Shown piece after piece: positions 1 through 9,579 of a DNA stretch of 64,000 nucleotides; the first letter of the stretch is position 1, and each line of letters begins with the position of its first letter. Source of the DNA: Thalassospira lucentensis (GTDB lineage Bacteria > Pseudomonadota > Alphaproteobacteria > Rhodospirillales > Thalassospiraceae). The notes under the pieces are model-generated. The model ran no database searches. It was not told the DNA's origin and saw only the letters and a program-made list of their open reading frames with translations. A program made the position numbers and the translations under genes. Where the stretch lies: positions 1,346,501 to 1,410,500 of the forward strand of contig NZ_CP136684.1 in NCBI RefSeq assembly GCF_032921865.1, read 5' to 3'.

Positions 1-174
1 TCTTTCTAATGATCCGTCTGGATTACCGGGCACCCGTCTCCATCGCAAGGTTTTTCAATGTCTTTGGAAAACATCAGGCAGGCCAGCCATGCTGGAAATC
101 CTGCGGTTAAGTGCTTTACAGCCCTATCAAGGGCGCTTACTTACAAGCCATAACCCGAAACTGGAGATACCCTT
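1..174. other. left-edge non-coding leader
   Basis: I see no convincing coding region here. The stretch runs up to the TTG start of the RsmB-like gene. The end of an upstream gene outside the window cannot be excluded. The last 15 bases carry the GGAG-like ribosome binding site (CTGGAGATA) of the next gene. Confidence 0.4.
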
Positions 175-1512
175 TTGACAGAACGCCGCTCTCGCACGGA
201 TAACCGCCATACTCAACCGGCCGATCTTCCCGATCCGCGAATGCTGGCGCTCAAAACCCTGCAGGAACTGCGTGGGGGGGAAGTAACACTGGACGAGCTT
301 CTGTCAAAACATGGTTATGGCCTGCCGTCACTGGACCGCAATTTTTTGCGCCAATTGCTGGGTACGACATTGCGCCATCTCGGTGAAATTGATGCCATGC
401 TCGCCCCACGCTATCACCCGCCACAAGATCGCACCGCCGCACGACTGACCAATATCCTGCGTCTGGGTATCGCCCAGCTATTTTTCATGGATACAGCCGA
501 TCACGGTGCAGTTGACAGCACGGTTAATCTGGCGCGCGATGCCGGGCTTCATCGGTACACCAAACTGATCAATGCCGTCTTGCGCGGTTTGCAGCGCGAC
601 GGCTTTGAATGGCCTGAAAATGTCGAAGACTGGCAATTGAACGTTCCGGCATGGCTGCGCGGATCATGGAAAAAGGCCTATGGCGCGGACGTGGCCCAGG
701 GCATTGCACAGGCAAGCCTTGGCTATGCCATGCTTGACCTTTCGATCAAAGACCCGACTGAGGCCGCCGAATGGGCGGAAAAAATGGACGGTATCGTCCT
801 TCCGACCGGCACGGTCCGGCTTGAAGGCGGGCGTCGCATCCGCAACCTGCCGGGCTATAAAGACGGAAAATGGTGGGTGCAGGACGCGGCGGCATCCATC
901 CCGGCCAAGCTGTTTTCGGCTCACAAGGGCAAAACCATTTATGATCTCTGCGCTGCACCGGGCGGAAAAACCATGCAGCTGGCGGCTCTTGGCGCACAGG
1001 CCATTGCGGTTGATAAATCCGAAGGCCGCCTGAAACGCGTCTATGAAAACCTTGAACGGGTTGAACTCGGTGCCGCCGTTGTTATCGGGGATGCCACCGA
1101 TCTCGCACCCGATACGCCGCGTGCCGATGCGGTTTTGCTTGATGCCCCCTGTTCGGCAACCGGCACCATTCGTCGCCATCCGGACATTCTGCTGCGTCAG
1201 AACGACAAACTGATGCGATCGCTTCTGCCGATTCAGACCAAGCTGCTCAATCAGGCTGACAAGCTTCTGAATGTTGGCGGCGAACTGATCTATTGCACCT
1301 GTTCGCTGCAACCCGAAGAGGGCGAGCATCAGGTCAAATCGTTCTTGGCCGACCACCCGAATTACGAACGCAAACCGATTACGGCCGATGAACTCGGTGG
1401 CTGGAGTGAGGCGATCAACGATGCCGGAGAGCTTCGCATCCTGCCGCTCCATATGCAGGAATATGGCGGGATTGATGGCTTCTTCTGTGCACGGCTGGTC
1501 AAGAAATCCTGA
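175..1512 (+). CDS. rsmB: RsmB-type 16S rRNA (cytosine-C5) methyltransferase
   Basis: This 445-residue protein is a SAM-dependent m5C methyltransferase of the RsmB/NOP2 family, expected to methylate 16S rRNA in the cytoplasm. An N-terminal NusB-like helical region (about 20-145) precedes the Rossmann domain. The SAM motif DLCAAPGGKT lies at about 257-266. The two family cysteines are in DAPCSATG (Cys326) and YCTCS (Cys376), the usual release and nucleophile pair. The start is a TTG with CTGGAGATA upstream, and no better in-frame ATG precedes the conserved N-terminus. rpe follows on the same strand about 125 bp downstream. In some relatives a DUF1674 gene sits beside rsmB; here it is 3.6 kb away. 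Family assignment is strong; the exact target base (C967 in E. coli) is by analogy. Confidence 0.9.
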   Translation: MTERRSRTDNRHTQPADLPDPRMLALKTLQELRGGEVTLDELLSKHGYGLPSLDRNFLRQLLGTTLRHLGEIDAMLAPRYHPPQDRTAARLTNILRLGIAQLFFMDTADHGAVDSTVNLARDAGLHRYTKLINAVLRGLQRDGFEWPENVEDWQLNVPAWLRGSWKKAYGADVAQGIAQASLGYAMLDLSIKDPTEAAEWAEKMDGIVLPTGTVRLEGGRRIRNLPGYKDGKWWVQDAAASIPAKLFSAHKGKTIYDLCAAPGGKTMQLAALGAQAIAVDKSEGRLKRVYENLERVELGAAVVIGDATDLAPDTPRADAVLLDAPCSATGTIRRHPDILLRQNDKLMRSLLPIQTKLLNQADKLLNVGGELIYCTCSLQPEEGEHQVKSFLADHPNYERKPITADELGGWSEAINDAGELRILPLHMQEYGGIDGFFCARLVKKS

Positions 1513-1638
1513 TCCGGCCCTGCCCCGGAACATGACAGGGCTGCCATTCGCGCCGGTTGGATGACAGGACCGCGTTTTTGGGGTATGAGAACCGCGAAAT
1601 TCCCATATCCCAACCCGCTTCAGGACCTTTGCCGCGCC

Positions 1639-2307
1639 ATGACCGCATCAAACGCCATTAAAATCGCACCTTCGATCCTTTCCGCCGATTTCGCCCAGTT
1701 GGGCGTTGATGTCCGCGCGGTTGATGCCGCCGGGGCGGATTACATCCATATCGATGTCATGGACGGCCATTACGTGCCCAACATCACCATCGGTCCGGAT
1801 GTGGTCAAGGCACTGCGCCCCCATAGCGACAAGGTGTTTGACGTTCATCTGATGATCGCACCGGTCGATCCCTATATCGAAGCTTTCGCGAATGCCGGTT
1901 CCGACATCATCACCATCCATGCCGAAGCAGGCCCGCATCTGCATCGTTCGCTTCAGCTGATCAAGTCGCTTGGCAAGAAAGCCGGTGTGTCGCTGAACCC
2001 GTCGACGCCGGAAAGCGTGATCGAATATGTCATGGACATGGTTGATCTGGTGCTGGTCATGACCGTGAACCCCGGCTTTGGCGGCCAGAAATTCATTCCA
2101 AGCCAGCTTGAAAAAATCAAACGCATCCGCAAGATGATCGATGCGACCCGTCGTGATATCGACCTTGAAGTCGATGGTGGTGTGAACCCGGAAATCGCCC
2201 CACAGGTGATCGCGGCAGGTGCCAATGTTCTGGTCGCCGGATCGGCAACCTTCAAAGGCGGCCCGTCGGAATATGCCAACAATATCAAGGCAATCCGCGG
2301 CGCATAA
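1639..2307 (+). CDS. rpe: ribulose-phosphate 3-epimerase
   Basis: This 222-residue TIM-barrel enzyme interconverts ribulose 5-phosphate and xylulose 5-phosphate in the pentose phosphate pathway. The hallmarks are all present: APSILSADF at the N-terminus, [12 protein letters not shown] (metal and catalytic Asp), [13 protein letters not shown], and EVDGGV, where the Asp is the second catalytic acid. The open frame extends upstream to 1561, but those 26 extra residues are unlike the family. The ATG at 1639 gives the standard beginning, so I use it. A strong terminator follows. It is probably cotranscribed with, or read through from, the rsmB-like gene. Confidence 0.95.
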   Translation: MTASNAIKIAPSILSADFAQLGVDVRAVDAAGADYIHIDVMDGHYVPNITIGPDVVKALRPHSDKVFDVHLMIAPVDPYIEAFANAGSDIITIHAEAGPHLHRSLQLIKSLGKKAGVSLNPSTPESVIEYVMDMVDLVLVMTVNPGFGGQKFIPSQLEKIKRIRKMIDATRRDIDLEVDGGVNPEIAPQVIAAGANVLVAGSATFKGGPSEYANNIKAIRGA

Positions 2308-2335
2308 TCTGCCTTTACAGCATTGCTAAAAACGG

Positions 2336-2380
2336 CTCGGGGTCGGAACCATCAATTGGTTCCGGCCCCGATTGCGTTTT
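2336..2380 (+). terminator. rho-independent terminator after rpe
   Basis: A long hairpin begins CGGGGTCGGAACCA and pairs, with one mismatch, to TGGTTCCGGCCCCG around a short AT-rich loop. A GCGTTTT tail follows. It lies 30 bp after the rpe stop on the same strand. Confidence 0.85.
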
Positions 2381-2433
2381 GAACACATTCAAATCATCGC
2401 CGGATCTGTTTGATAAATTTTTTCTATCACCCC

Positions 2434-2458
2434 ATTAGGTCTGCATACTTGACCTAAT
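2434..2458. promoter_or_regulatory. inverted-repeat operator upstream of YdeP-like gene
   Basis: ATTAGGTC and GACCTAAT are perfect 8-bp inverted arms separated by 9 bp. They lie 27 bp before the start of the molybdopterin oxidoreductase gene. The geometry suits a dimeric regulator. The small winged-helix-like protein at 4794-5105 is one candidate to bind it. No binding data exist for this reading. Confidence 0.55.
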
Positions 2459-2484
2459 TTCCGATCTGGCAAATAGATGCCGGC

Positions 2485-4797
2485 ATGAACGAAATATTTA
2501 TTGGAAAAAAATCATCGGCCGCTGGTGGCTGGGGTGCGCTGAAAAGTTGCGGTAAGCAATTATTGCAAAGCGGCAGTCCCCTGACCGGTGCACGCACGAT
2601 GCTTAAGGCCAATCAGCCTGACGGTTTTGATTGCCCGGGTTGTGCTTGGGGCGATCCCGAGCACGGGTCATCCTTTGAATTTTGTGAAAACGGCGTCAAA
2701 GCCGTTTCCTGGGAAGCGACAGAAAAGCGGGCGACACCGGCATTCTTTGCCAAACATACCGTAACCGAACTCCGCAAACTGAGCGATTACGAGCTGGAAC
2801 TGAACGGCCGCATCACCCATCCGATGCGCTATGACCGTCAAAGCGATACCTATCAGCCGGTCGCATGGGAAGATGCCTTTGCCGAGATTGGTGACATCCT
2901 CAAAGGATTGGACAACCCCGATCAGGCCGAGTTTTACACATCAGGCCGTGCCAGCAACGAGGCCGCTTATCTCTATCAGCTCTTTGTGCGCATCTTTGGC
3001 ACCAATAATTTCCCCGATTGTTCAAACATGTGCCACGAAGCAAGCGGCGTTGGTTTGCGTCAGGCAATCGGTGTGGGCAAAGGCACGGTCCTTCTTGAGG
3101 ATTTCGAAAAGGCCGATGCCATTTTCGTCCTTGGGCAGAATCCGGGTACCAATCATCCGCGCATGCTGGGCGATTTGCGCCGGGCGGCAATGCGTGGTGC
3201 AAAGATCGTGGTTTTTAACCCGATCAGGGAACGCGGGCTTGAACGGTTTTCCGACCCGCAGGACAAACTTGAAATGCTGCATGGCGGTTCGACCGAAATC
3301 GCCAGCCACTATTTCCAACCCTGCCTGGGCGGGGATATGGCCGCCGTCCGGGGTATGAGCAAAGCGATCTTTGCCGCTGATGACGAAGCCACCGCCAAGG
3401 GCGCGCCATCTGTGCTTGATCACGCGTTCCTCAATGAACATTGCGACGGACTGCGCGAATACCGGGCCGCGGTCAATGCCACCAGCTGGTCGGAAATCGA
3501 AGACCAGTCGGGCCTGAGCCGACAGGAGATCGAGCAGGCGGCCGCTGTCTATCTGTCTTCTGAACGTGTCATTTGCACCTGGGCGATGGGTATTACCCAG
3601 CACCTTCATTCCGTGCCAACCATTCGTGAAATTGCCAATTTCATGTTCCTGCGCGGCAATATCGGCAAGCCGGGTGCCGGTTTGTGTCCGGTGCGCGGAC
3701 ATTCAAATGTGCAGGGCGACCGCACGGTGGGCATCAATGAAAAACCGTCCGACGCCTTCCTTGATGCTTTGGAAAAGGAATTCGGTTTCACGGTTCCGCG
3801 CAATCACGGTCACAATGTTCTGGCCGCCATCGGTGCAATGCTTGATGGCAGTGCCAAGGCCTTTATCGGGTTGGGCGGGAACTTTGCCCGTGCGACCCCT
3901 GATAGCGCCCTTGTCGAAAAGGCGATGAAAAGCCTTCGTCTCACCGTCAATATCGCGACCAAACCCAATCATTCGCACCTAATGCCCGGCGAAACGGCCT
4001 TTATCCTTCCCTGTCTGGGCCGGACCGAGATTGACCTTAATTCCCAGGGTCAGTCACAGGTGGTCAGTGTCGAAGATTCAATGAGCATGGTGCACGGATC
4101 GGCGGGTATTAACCGCCCGGCATCGCCTCATCTTCTGTCCGAGGTTGCGATTGTCGCTGGCATTGCCGAGGCAACGGTTGGCAGCAGCGTGGTATCCTGG
4201 GCCAGCCTTGCCGATGATTACGAACGCATCCGCAGCCATATCGAAGCAACCATTCCGGGCTTTGCCGATTACAACACGCGCCTTCGCAAGCCACGTGGTT
4301 TCCATCTGCGCAATGATGCCGCCCATCGGGAATGGAACACCCCAAGCGGCAAGGCAACATTTGCCAGTACCGCCCTGCCCCGTCAGACGGTCCACCAACA
4401 GGCCCGTCAGAACCAGAAGGCCGATGGCGGCAGATCGCAATTTGCCTTGCAGACATTCCGGTCACACGACCAGTACAATACGACCGTTTACGGCCTTGAT
4501 GATCGCTATCGCGGGGTTTACGGCGAACGCAAGGTCATCTTTATCCATCCCGATGATCTGGCCATGCTGAATGCCCGGTCCGGCGACCGTGTTGACGTAA
4601 TTTGCGAATATGATGACGGGATCGAACGGATCGCCAATAATTTCCGGTTTGTGTCCTATGACATTCCGCGCGGCAGTGTGGCGGGCTATTACCCGGAACT
4701 GAACGTTCTGGTGCCGCTTGGCAGTGCCGGTGATCAAAGTGACACACCGACATCCAAATCGATCATGGTGTCATTTCGCACGGAAAAATCCGCGTGA
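2485..4797 (+). CDS. FdhF/YdeP family molybdopterin oxidoreductase
   Basis: This 770-residue protein belongs to the formate-dehydrogenase-alpha-like YdeP family, cytoplasmic enzymes with bis-MGD molybdenum cofactor. GGWGALKS near residue 14 and GFDCPGCAWGDP at about 47-58 are family signatures. Only two cysteines are in that early motif, so the classical four-Cys [4Fe-4S] motif of FDH is not evident. CSNMCHEASG at about 179-188 places Cys183 where FDH enzymes carry the Cys/Sec molybdenum ligand. The C-terminal cofactor-binding domain begins around FRSHDQYNTT. No Tat or Sec signal is visible. The substrate is unknown; E. coli YdeP is linked to acid resistance, and formate activity is not established. 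The stop overlaps the GTG start of the next gene. A 25-bp inverted repeat lies just upstream. Confidence 0.85.
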   Translation: MNEIFIGKKSSAAGGWGALKSCGKQLLQSGSPLTGARTMLKANQPDGFDCPGCAWGDPEHGSSFEFCENGVKAVSWEATEKRATPAFFAKHTVTELRKLSDYELELNGRITHPMRYDRQSDTYQPVAWEDAFAEIGDILKGLDNPDQAEFYTSGRASNEAAYLYQLFVRIFGTNNFPDCSNMCHEASGVGLRQAIGVGKGTVLLEDFEKADAIFVLGQNPGTNHPRMLGDLRRAAMRGAKIVVFNPIRERGLERFSDPQDKLEMLHGGSTEIASHYFQPCLGGDMAAVRGMSKAIFAADDEATAKGAPSVLDHAFLNEHCDGLREYRAAVNATSWSEIEDQSGLSRQEIEQAAAVYLSSERVICTWAMGITQHLHSVPTIREIANFMFLRGNIGKPGAGLCPVRGHSNVQGDRTVGINEKPSDAFLDALEKEFGFTVPRNHGHNVLAAIGAMLDGSAKAFIGLGGNFARATPDSALVEKAMKSLRLTVNIATKPNHSHLMPGETAFILPCLGRTEIDLNSQGQSQVVSVEDSMSMVHGSAGINRPASPHLLSEVAIVAGIAEATVGSSVVSWASLADDYERIRSHIEATIPGFADYNTRLRKPRGFHLRNDAAHREWNTPSGKATFASTALPRQTVHQQARQNQKADGGRSQFALQTFRSHDQYNTTVYGLDDRYRGVYGERKVIFIHPDDLAMLNARSGDRVDVICEYDDGIERIANNFRFVSYDIPRGSVAGYYPELNVLVPLGSAGDQSDTPTSKSIMVSFRTEKSA

Positions 4798-5105
4798 GCG
4801 CCCCGCTCCAAAATCATGGGGAAAAAGATAACGCACCAGATGCAGCACATTTTCTGCATCTGGTCGAACGCGCTTTGGCCAGTAACCCGGAACTCAGTCC
4901 GGTTCAGGGGGCAATTCTGGTCGCCGCCCGACAGGATATCGCCCGTGACAGCAAAACATTCGCCCGATTGTTCGGGATGGCCCACGCAATCGTTCTGCGT
5001 GAACTAAATGCACTTATCCAGACAACCGGGCTTGTGACCCAGACAAAACGCGACACCCGCACATTGCGCACGCATTATCAGCCGACATCCTTATCCGACG
5101 CATAA
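4794..5105 (+). CDS. small putative winged-helix (MarR-like) protein
   Basis: This 103-residue protein starts at a GTG overlapping the stop of the YdeP-like gene (GTGA), so the two are translationally coupled. The middle segment, ELSPVQGAILVAARQDI through FARLFGMAHAIVLRELNAL, has the spacing of a helix-turn-helix recognition region. TGLVTQTKRDTRT after it resembles a beta-wing, as in MarR-type proteins. The N-terminal 30 residues are polar and the tail is short, so a full MarR dimerisation domain is missing. I infer a DNA-binding role, possibly controlling its own operon through the repeat at 2434-2458. It could instead be an accessory or sulfur-transfer partner; no such motif is visible. Confidence 0.6.
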   Translation: MSAPLQNHGEKDNAPDAAHFLHLVERALASNPELSPVQGAILVAARQDIARDSKTFARLFGMAHAIVLRELNALIQTTGLVTQTKRDTRTLRTHYQPTSLSDA

Positions 5106-5113
5106 GGCCGATC

Positions 5114-5374
5114 TTAAAAATCGATGCAGCGGCCCTTGTTTTCCCAATCGCCAAAACGGGTCGGTTCCGGGCCTTTGGGCCCCCCGATTTCGCGCGCCTT
5201 GGCAGCAGCTTCCTTGGCGGCCTTGGCTTCGGCCAGTGCATTGATCGCATCCTGTGACAGAACAGGTGCCATATCTGCACCGGCAATGGCTTCGTTCTTT
5301 TCTTCCGAGGTTTTAGGTTCGGCCTTTTCTTTTGGCACCTCGTGAATGACGGTCTCGCGGAACTTTCCGGCCAT
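5114..5374 (-). CDS. DUF1674 / SDHAF4-like succinate dehydrogenase assembly protein
   Basis: This 86-residue protein ends in EIGGPKGPEPTRFGDWENKGRCIDF, given here in two parts as EIGGPKGPEPTRFGDW and ENKGRCIDF. That is the DUF1674 signature shared with mitochondrial SDHAF4. SDHAF4 binds flavinylated SdhA and protects it during succinate dehydrogenase assembly, so the same role is inferred. The N-terminal half is charged, Ala/Lys/Glu-rich and probably disordered or helical. The length is usual for bacterial members. The gene converges on the YdeP-like pair, with only 8 bp between the coding ends. Its promoter must lie in the 249-bp gap shared with tex. Confidence 0.85.
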   Translation of the reverse strand: MAGKFRETVIHEVPKEKAEPKTSEEKNEAIAGADMAPVLSQDAINALAEAKAAKEAAAKAREIGGPKGPEPTRFGDWENKGRCIDF

Positions 5375-5623
5375 CCTTATTCTCCGGTTGTCGGGGGCTG
5401 CCCGATTGAACTGTTATCCCAGAAATAGCCCGCCTGCACCATCCGGGCAAGTTATAGGGCAGCAATATCTGGCAGGATTTCCAAAATCCATTCGATTTCA
5501 GCAGCTTGCGATTTCAACGAGAAAATCCGCCAAATATGCAGACAGCCATTTATCCGAAACTGGCTCTTTCCCCCCTGCTCGAAAGCCGCTATTTCAGGCA
5601 GACGAGCAAACCAAGGAGAAACC

Positions 5624-7993
5624 ATGCGTCCAATTCCCCAGCGTATCGCCGAAGAACTTTCGGTTCGTCCCGAACAGGTCATTGCCACCATCGAAATGCT
5701 CAACGAAGGGTCAACCGTTCCATTCATCGCCCGTTACCGCAAAGAAAAAACCGGCGGCCTTGATGATACCCAACTTCGTACGCTGGAAGAACGCCTGCGC
5801 TATCTGACCGAACTTGAAGAACGCCGTTCAAGCGTGCTTGAAAGCATCCGCGAACAGGAAAAACTGACGCCGGAACTTGAAAAGGCCATCAACGAGGCAG
5901 ATACCAAAACCCGCCTTGAAGATTTGTACCTGCCCTATAAGAAAAAGCGCCGCACCAAGGCCCAGATTGCCCGCGAAGCCGGGCTGGAGCCACTGGCAGA
6001 TGATCTGTATGGCAATCCGAACCTTAATCCGGAAACCGAAGCCGCAAAATACGTCGATGCCGAAAAAGGCGTCGAAGATACCAAGGCCGCCCTTGATGGT
6101 GCCCGTCAGATCCTGATGGAACGCTTTGCCGAGGATGCCGACCTGGTTGCCAAACTGCGTGATCTTTTGTGGAATGACGGCGAAATCAGCGCCAGCGTGA
6201 TTGATGGCAAACAGGCCGAAGGTGCTAAGTTTTCCGACTATTTCGAACATTCCGAAAAAATCAAAACCTGCCCGTCGCATCGCGCCCTGGCCCTGTTCAG
6301 GGGGCGCAACGAAAACATCCTGCAACTTAAACTGACACTCGGTGCCGCCGACGAAGACCGCCCCCGCACCGAGCAGGGCCGGGCCGAGATCATGATTTCC
6401 GCCCATGTCGGGATTGCGGATCGTGGCCGTGCCGCGGATAAATGGCTGGTGGATACGGTTCGCTGGACCTGGCGGGTCAAACTGTCGCTATCCATCGAAC
6501 TTGACCTGTTTGGCACCCTTCGTGACCGCGCCGAGGAAGACGCGATCAAGGTCTTTGCCGATAACCTTAAGGACCTGCTGCTTGCCGCACCTGCCGGGCA
6601 GAAGGCCACCATGGGTCTTGATCCGGGGGTTCGTACCGGCGTCAAGGTTGCCGTGATCGACGCCACCGGTAAAATGGTTGATACCGCAACCGTTTACCCG
6701 TTCCAGCCGCGCAATGACGTCGAAGGCGCGCTTAATACGCTGGCGGCCCTTGCGGCGCGCCACAAGATCGAACTCATCGCCATTGGCAATGGCACCTATT
6801 CGCGTGAAACCGACGAGCTTGCCGGTCAGTTACTCAAACGCTTCCCGGCCCTTAAGGCGACCAAGGTCATTGTCAACGAATCCGGTGCATCGATTTATTC
6901 CGCGTCGCAATTTGCTGCCGAAGAATTCCCCGATCTGGATGTGTCGCTGCGTGGCGCGGTATCCATCGCCCGCCGCCTGCAGGACCCGCTGGCAGAACTG
7001 GTGAAGATCGAACCAAAATCCATTGGTGTCGGGCAGTATCAGCACGACGTATCGGAAACCAAACTGGCCAAATCGCTCGATGCCGTGGTCGAGGATTGCG
7101 TGAACGGTGTGGGTGTTGATCTTAATACCGCCTCCATCCCGCTTCTGACCCGTGTTGCCGGACTTTCGGAAACGCTGGCGCGCAATATTGTCGGTTATCG
7201 CGATATCAACGGTGCCTTCCGGTCACGTGCCGATTTGCGCAAGGTCGAACGCCTTGGCCCCAAAGCGTTCGAACAATGTGCCGGCTTCCTGCGCATCCGC
7301 GGCGGTGAAAACCCGCTGGATGCATCGGCGGTTCACCCGGAAGCCTATAAACTGGTGGAACGCATCAGCACGCGTTCCAACAAGCCACTGGCAGACCTGA
7401 TTGGCGACTCGCCATTTATCAAAACGCTGCGCCCGGATGATTATGCCGATGATGTGTTCGGCGTCCCGACCATCCGCGACATTCTGGCCGAACTTGATAA
7501 ACCCGGCCGCGATCCGCGCCCGGAATTCAAGACCGCGAAATTTACCGATGGCGTGAACGAGATCAAGGACCTCAAGACAGGTATGAAACTTGAAGGTACC
7601 GTCACCAACGTCACCAATTTCGGGGCATTCGTCGACATCGGCGTTCATCAGGACGGGCTGGTGCATATTTCGCAACTGGCGGACAAATTCGTTTCCGACC
7701 CGCGTGAAGTCGTCAAGGCGGGGCAGATCGTGTCGGTTACCGTCATGGAAGTCGATGCACCGCGCAAACGTATCGGTCTGTCGATGAAATCGGCTCCGGA
7801 TTACGAAGGCACCCGTGAAAAACGTACCGAGTCCCGTGGCAATCAAAGCAATCCCGGCCATCAGGCACGCACAAACACCGGGCGGCACAACCCGCAACGC
7901 GGCGGAAATCATCAAGGCGGTCAGGGCAATACCGGAAATGACGGTGGTGCCATGGCTGCAGCTCTCAAGGCCGCAATGGAACGCCGGAAATAG
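5624..7993 (+). CDS. tex: Tex-family RNA-binding transcription accessory protein
   Basis: This 789-residue cytoplasmic protein has full Tex architecture: an N-terminal helical Tex region ([11 protein letters not shown], then [16 protein letters not shown]), a YqgF/RuvC-like fold around [16 protein letters not shown], helix-hairpin-helix repeats ([27 protein letters not shown]) and a C-terminal S1 RNA-binding domain ([16 protein letters not shown], about 645-715). After S1 comes a Gly/Asn/His/Arg-rich low-complexity tail of about 60 residues, longer than in many Tex proteins and probably a disordered RNA-binding tail. A purine-rich AAGGAGAAACC precedes the ATG. A strong terminator follows. Tex affects transcription and RNA handling; the exact activity is poorly defined even in model species. 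Confidence 0.93.
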   Translation: MRPIPQRIAEELSVRPEQVIATIEMLNEGSTVPFIARYRKEKTGGLDDTQLRTLEERLRYLTELEERRSSVLESIREQEKLTPELEKAINEADTKTRLEDLYLPYKKKRRTKAQIAREAGLEPLADDLYGNPNLNPETEAAKYVDAEKGVEDTKAALDGARQILMERFAEDADLVAKLRDLLWNDGEISASVIDGKQAEGAKFSDYFEHSEKIKTCPSHRALALFRGRNENILQLKLTLGAADEDRPRTEQGRAEIMISAHVGIADRGRAADKWLVDTVRWTWRVKLSLSIELDLFGTLRDRAEEDAIKVFADNLKDLLLAAPAGQKATMGLDPGVRTGVKVAVIDATGKMVDTATVYPFQPRNDVEGALNTLAALAARHKIELIAIGNGTYSRETDELAGQLLKRFPALKATKVIVNESGASIYSASQFAAEEFPDLDVSLRGAVSIARRLQDPLAELVKIEPKSIGVGQYQHDVSETKLAKSLDAVVEDCVNGVGVDLNTASIPLLTRVAGLSETLARNIVGYRDINGAFRSRADLRKVERLGPKAFEQCAGFLRIRGGENPLDASAVHPEAYKLVERISTRSNKPLADLIGDSPFIKTLRPDDYADDVFGVPTIRDILAELDKPGRDPRPEFKTAKFTDGVNEIKDLKTGMKLEGTVTNVTNFGAFVDIGVHQDGLVHISQLADKFVSDPREVVKAGQIVSVTVMEVDAPRKRIGLSMKSAPDYEGTREKRTESRGNQSNPGHQARTNTGRHNPQRGGNHQGGQGNTGNDGGAMAAALKAAMERRK

Positions 7994-8031
7994 CGATTTC
8001 ATAAAAATTTCGCATCTCAACTGATTGTAGA

Positions 8032-8066
8032 AAGCCCCCTAACCTTTTGTTCAGGGGGCTTTTTAC
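8032..8066 (+). terminator. rho-independent terminator after tex
   Basis: AAGCCCCCTAA pairs with the arm TTCAGGGGGCTT across a TTTTG-type loop and is followed by a T-tract. It lies about 40 bp past the tex stop. Confidence 0.85.
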
Positions 8067-8180
8067 GTGTGACGGTTGGAAAATTGAAACATTCGGCACG
8101 GAAATGCCGCATTTGCGCCCCCATTTTCCCGTCTTCACCGCGCATCTTTGCTTCACCAAAAAGAAGCGCGAGGAAACATC

Positions 8181-8486
8181 ATGTTTAGATCTTTGCGCAG
8201 CAAGCCGGTTGTAATCGCCCTCGTCGGAGTTTTGACAGTGACGACAGCCGCACTGGCTGCAATCCGTGTCGCACCGAAAGCGACCACCGACAGTGTCACC
8301 ATCCATGCTGATCAGGCAAAAGGCGAAGTCATCCTGTCCTTTCAGGACGGATCGATTGCGCTGAACAAAGATTGCGGCTCTTTCCCGTGCCGTATCGATA
8401 TTTCCCGCCTGCAAAAGGGGGAATATGACGTCATGATCCGCAATGGTACCGACATTCAAAACATGGTCAGCCTGTACAAGGAATAA
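8181..8486 (+). CDS. small exported protein of unknown function
   Basis: I do not recognise this 101-residue protein. From the ATG at 8181, preceded by GAGGAAACATC, it has a basic N-terminus (FRSLRSKP) and a hydrophobic stretch (VVIALVGVLTVTTAALAA) that reads as a Sec signal peptide or anchor. The mature part is a short, probably beta-rich domain. Two cysteines close together (KDCGSFPC) could form a disulfide in the periplasm. The frame remains open upstream to 8148, but the upstream ATG lacks a ribosome binding site. It stands alone between the tex terminator and a gene-poor gap before sodB. Confidence 0.7.
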   Translation: MFRSLRSKPVVIALVGVLTVTTAALAAIRVAPKATTDSVTIHADQAKGEVILSFQDGSIALNKDCGSFPCRIDISRLQKGEYDVMIRNGTDIQNMVSLYKE

Positions 8487-8911
8487 CGGACTGGCCGGTT
8501 TGACGGCTCGGGGTACAACGCGCCCGATAACACGATGCTATCGGAACCATGGGGATTTTTACAAAGCCACTGGTCGGGGGATCATTCACCGATTTCAGAA
8601 AATTTCCCTATTCATGGAACGATGCGCTGGCTCGCTTGTTTAAGGGATATGCAGCGTAACTCAATTCGCAAAGCCCGTCTGGCCATTGCGTGCTGCTGCC
8701 TTTGACCTAGATAAAGGCCGAGGATTAGGACCACGAGGTTTTCCATCATGCCCGTTTCCGAACCCGCCAAAAGGCAATGATCATCCAGAGCAACAAGTTT
8801 TCCAACAGGTTGCACGGGATTTTCACTTTTACGGCAGGCGGTAATGGGGATATGTTGCATCAGCCCTGTGCTGACCGCACAAACCAATAACGAAAGTCGA
8901 GGATCTGTATC
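8487..8911. other. 425-bp intergenic region before sodB
   Basis: I found no credible gene on either strand. The 265-residue minus-strand frame crossing this gap and sodB is a shadow of sodB. The region must contain the sodB promoter; AAAGTCGAGGATCTG just before the sodB ATG is its ribosome binding site. No clear operator or riboswitch was recognised. Confidence 0.4.
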
Positions 8912-9517
8912 ATGGCTCTTGAACTCCCTGCTCTCCCCTATGCCTATGACGCGCTTGCACCGGTCATGTCGGCTGAAACCCTTGAGTTTCACCATGACAA
9001 ACACCACAACGCCTATGTTGTGAACGGCAACAAGCTGCTCGAAGGTTCCGGCCTTGAAGGCAAGTCGCTCGAAGAAATCGTTGTTGCATCCTATGGCGAT
9101 GCATCCAAAGCCGGCCTGTTCAACAACGCTGCCCAGCACTGGAACCATATCGAGTTCTGGCAGATGATGAAGAAAAATGGCGGCGGCAACATTCCGGGCG
9201 AACTGGAAAAGAAAATCGTTGAAGATTTCGGCTCCGTCGATGCCTTCAAGGAAGCCTTCATTCAGGCTGGCGTGACCCAGTTCGGTTCGGGCTGGTGCTG
9301 GCTGGCACTTGATAAATCCGGCAAACTGGTCGTGACCAAAACCCCGAACGCGGAAAACCCGCTGGTCCACGGTCAGACCCCGCTGCTCGGTTGCGATGTG
9401 TGGGAACACTCCTACTACATCGATTACCGCAACGCGCGCCCGGACTATGTCAAAGCGTTCATCAACGACCTGGTGAACTGGGAATATGTTGCAGAACGTT
9501 TCTCCAAAGCTGGCTAA
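8912..9517 (+). CDS. sodB: superoxide dismutase (Fe-type)
   Basis: This 201-residue enzyme dismutates superoxide to hydrogen peroxide and oxygen. The metal ligands can be read: His27 in LEFHHDKHH, His79 in AAQHWNHIEFW, and Asp162 and His166 in DVWEHSYYIDY. Gln75 in NNAAQHWNH is the position that favours iron in Fe-SODs, whereas Mn enzymes carry the equivalent Gln from another position. No signal peptide is present, so it is cytosolic. The gene stands alone, with its own ribosome binding site and a terminator directly after it. Confidence 0.95.
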   Translation: MALELPALPYAYDALAPVMSAETLEFHHDKHHNAYVVNGNKLLEGSGLEGKSLEEIVVASYGDASKAGLFNNAAQHWNHIEFWQMMKKNGGGNIPGELEKKIVEDFGSVDAFKEAFIQAGVTQFGSGWCWLALDKSGKLVVTKTPNAENPLVHGQTPLLGCDVWEHSYYIDYRNARPDYVKAFINDLVNWEYVAERFSKAG

Positions 9518-9547
9518 TCAAGCCTGGCTTTGACCATGAATTAAAGA

Positions 9548-9577
9548 AAGCGGCTCCTTCGGGGGCCGCTTTTTTTT
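9548..9577 (+). terminator. rho-independent terminator after sodB
   Basis: AAGCGGCTCC, a TTCG loop and GGGGGCCGCTT, followed by a run of seven or more T. A textbook terminator 30 bp after the sodB stop. It abuts the convergent toxin gene. Confidence 0.9.
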
Positions 9578-9579
9578 GT

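Noticed and set aside
664-1533. Long minus-strand frame (289 residues) antisense to the rsmB-like gene
   Set aside because: It mirrors a well-supported gene with clear motifs. Its translation has no family features and arises from codon bias on the opposite strand.
8612-9409. 265-residue minus-strand frame opposite sodB
   Set aside because: SodB with all metal ligands is on the plus strand; the overlap is too large for both to be real.
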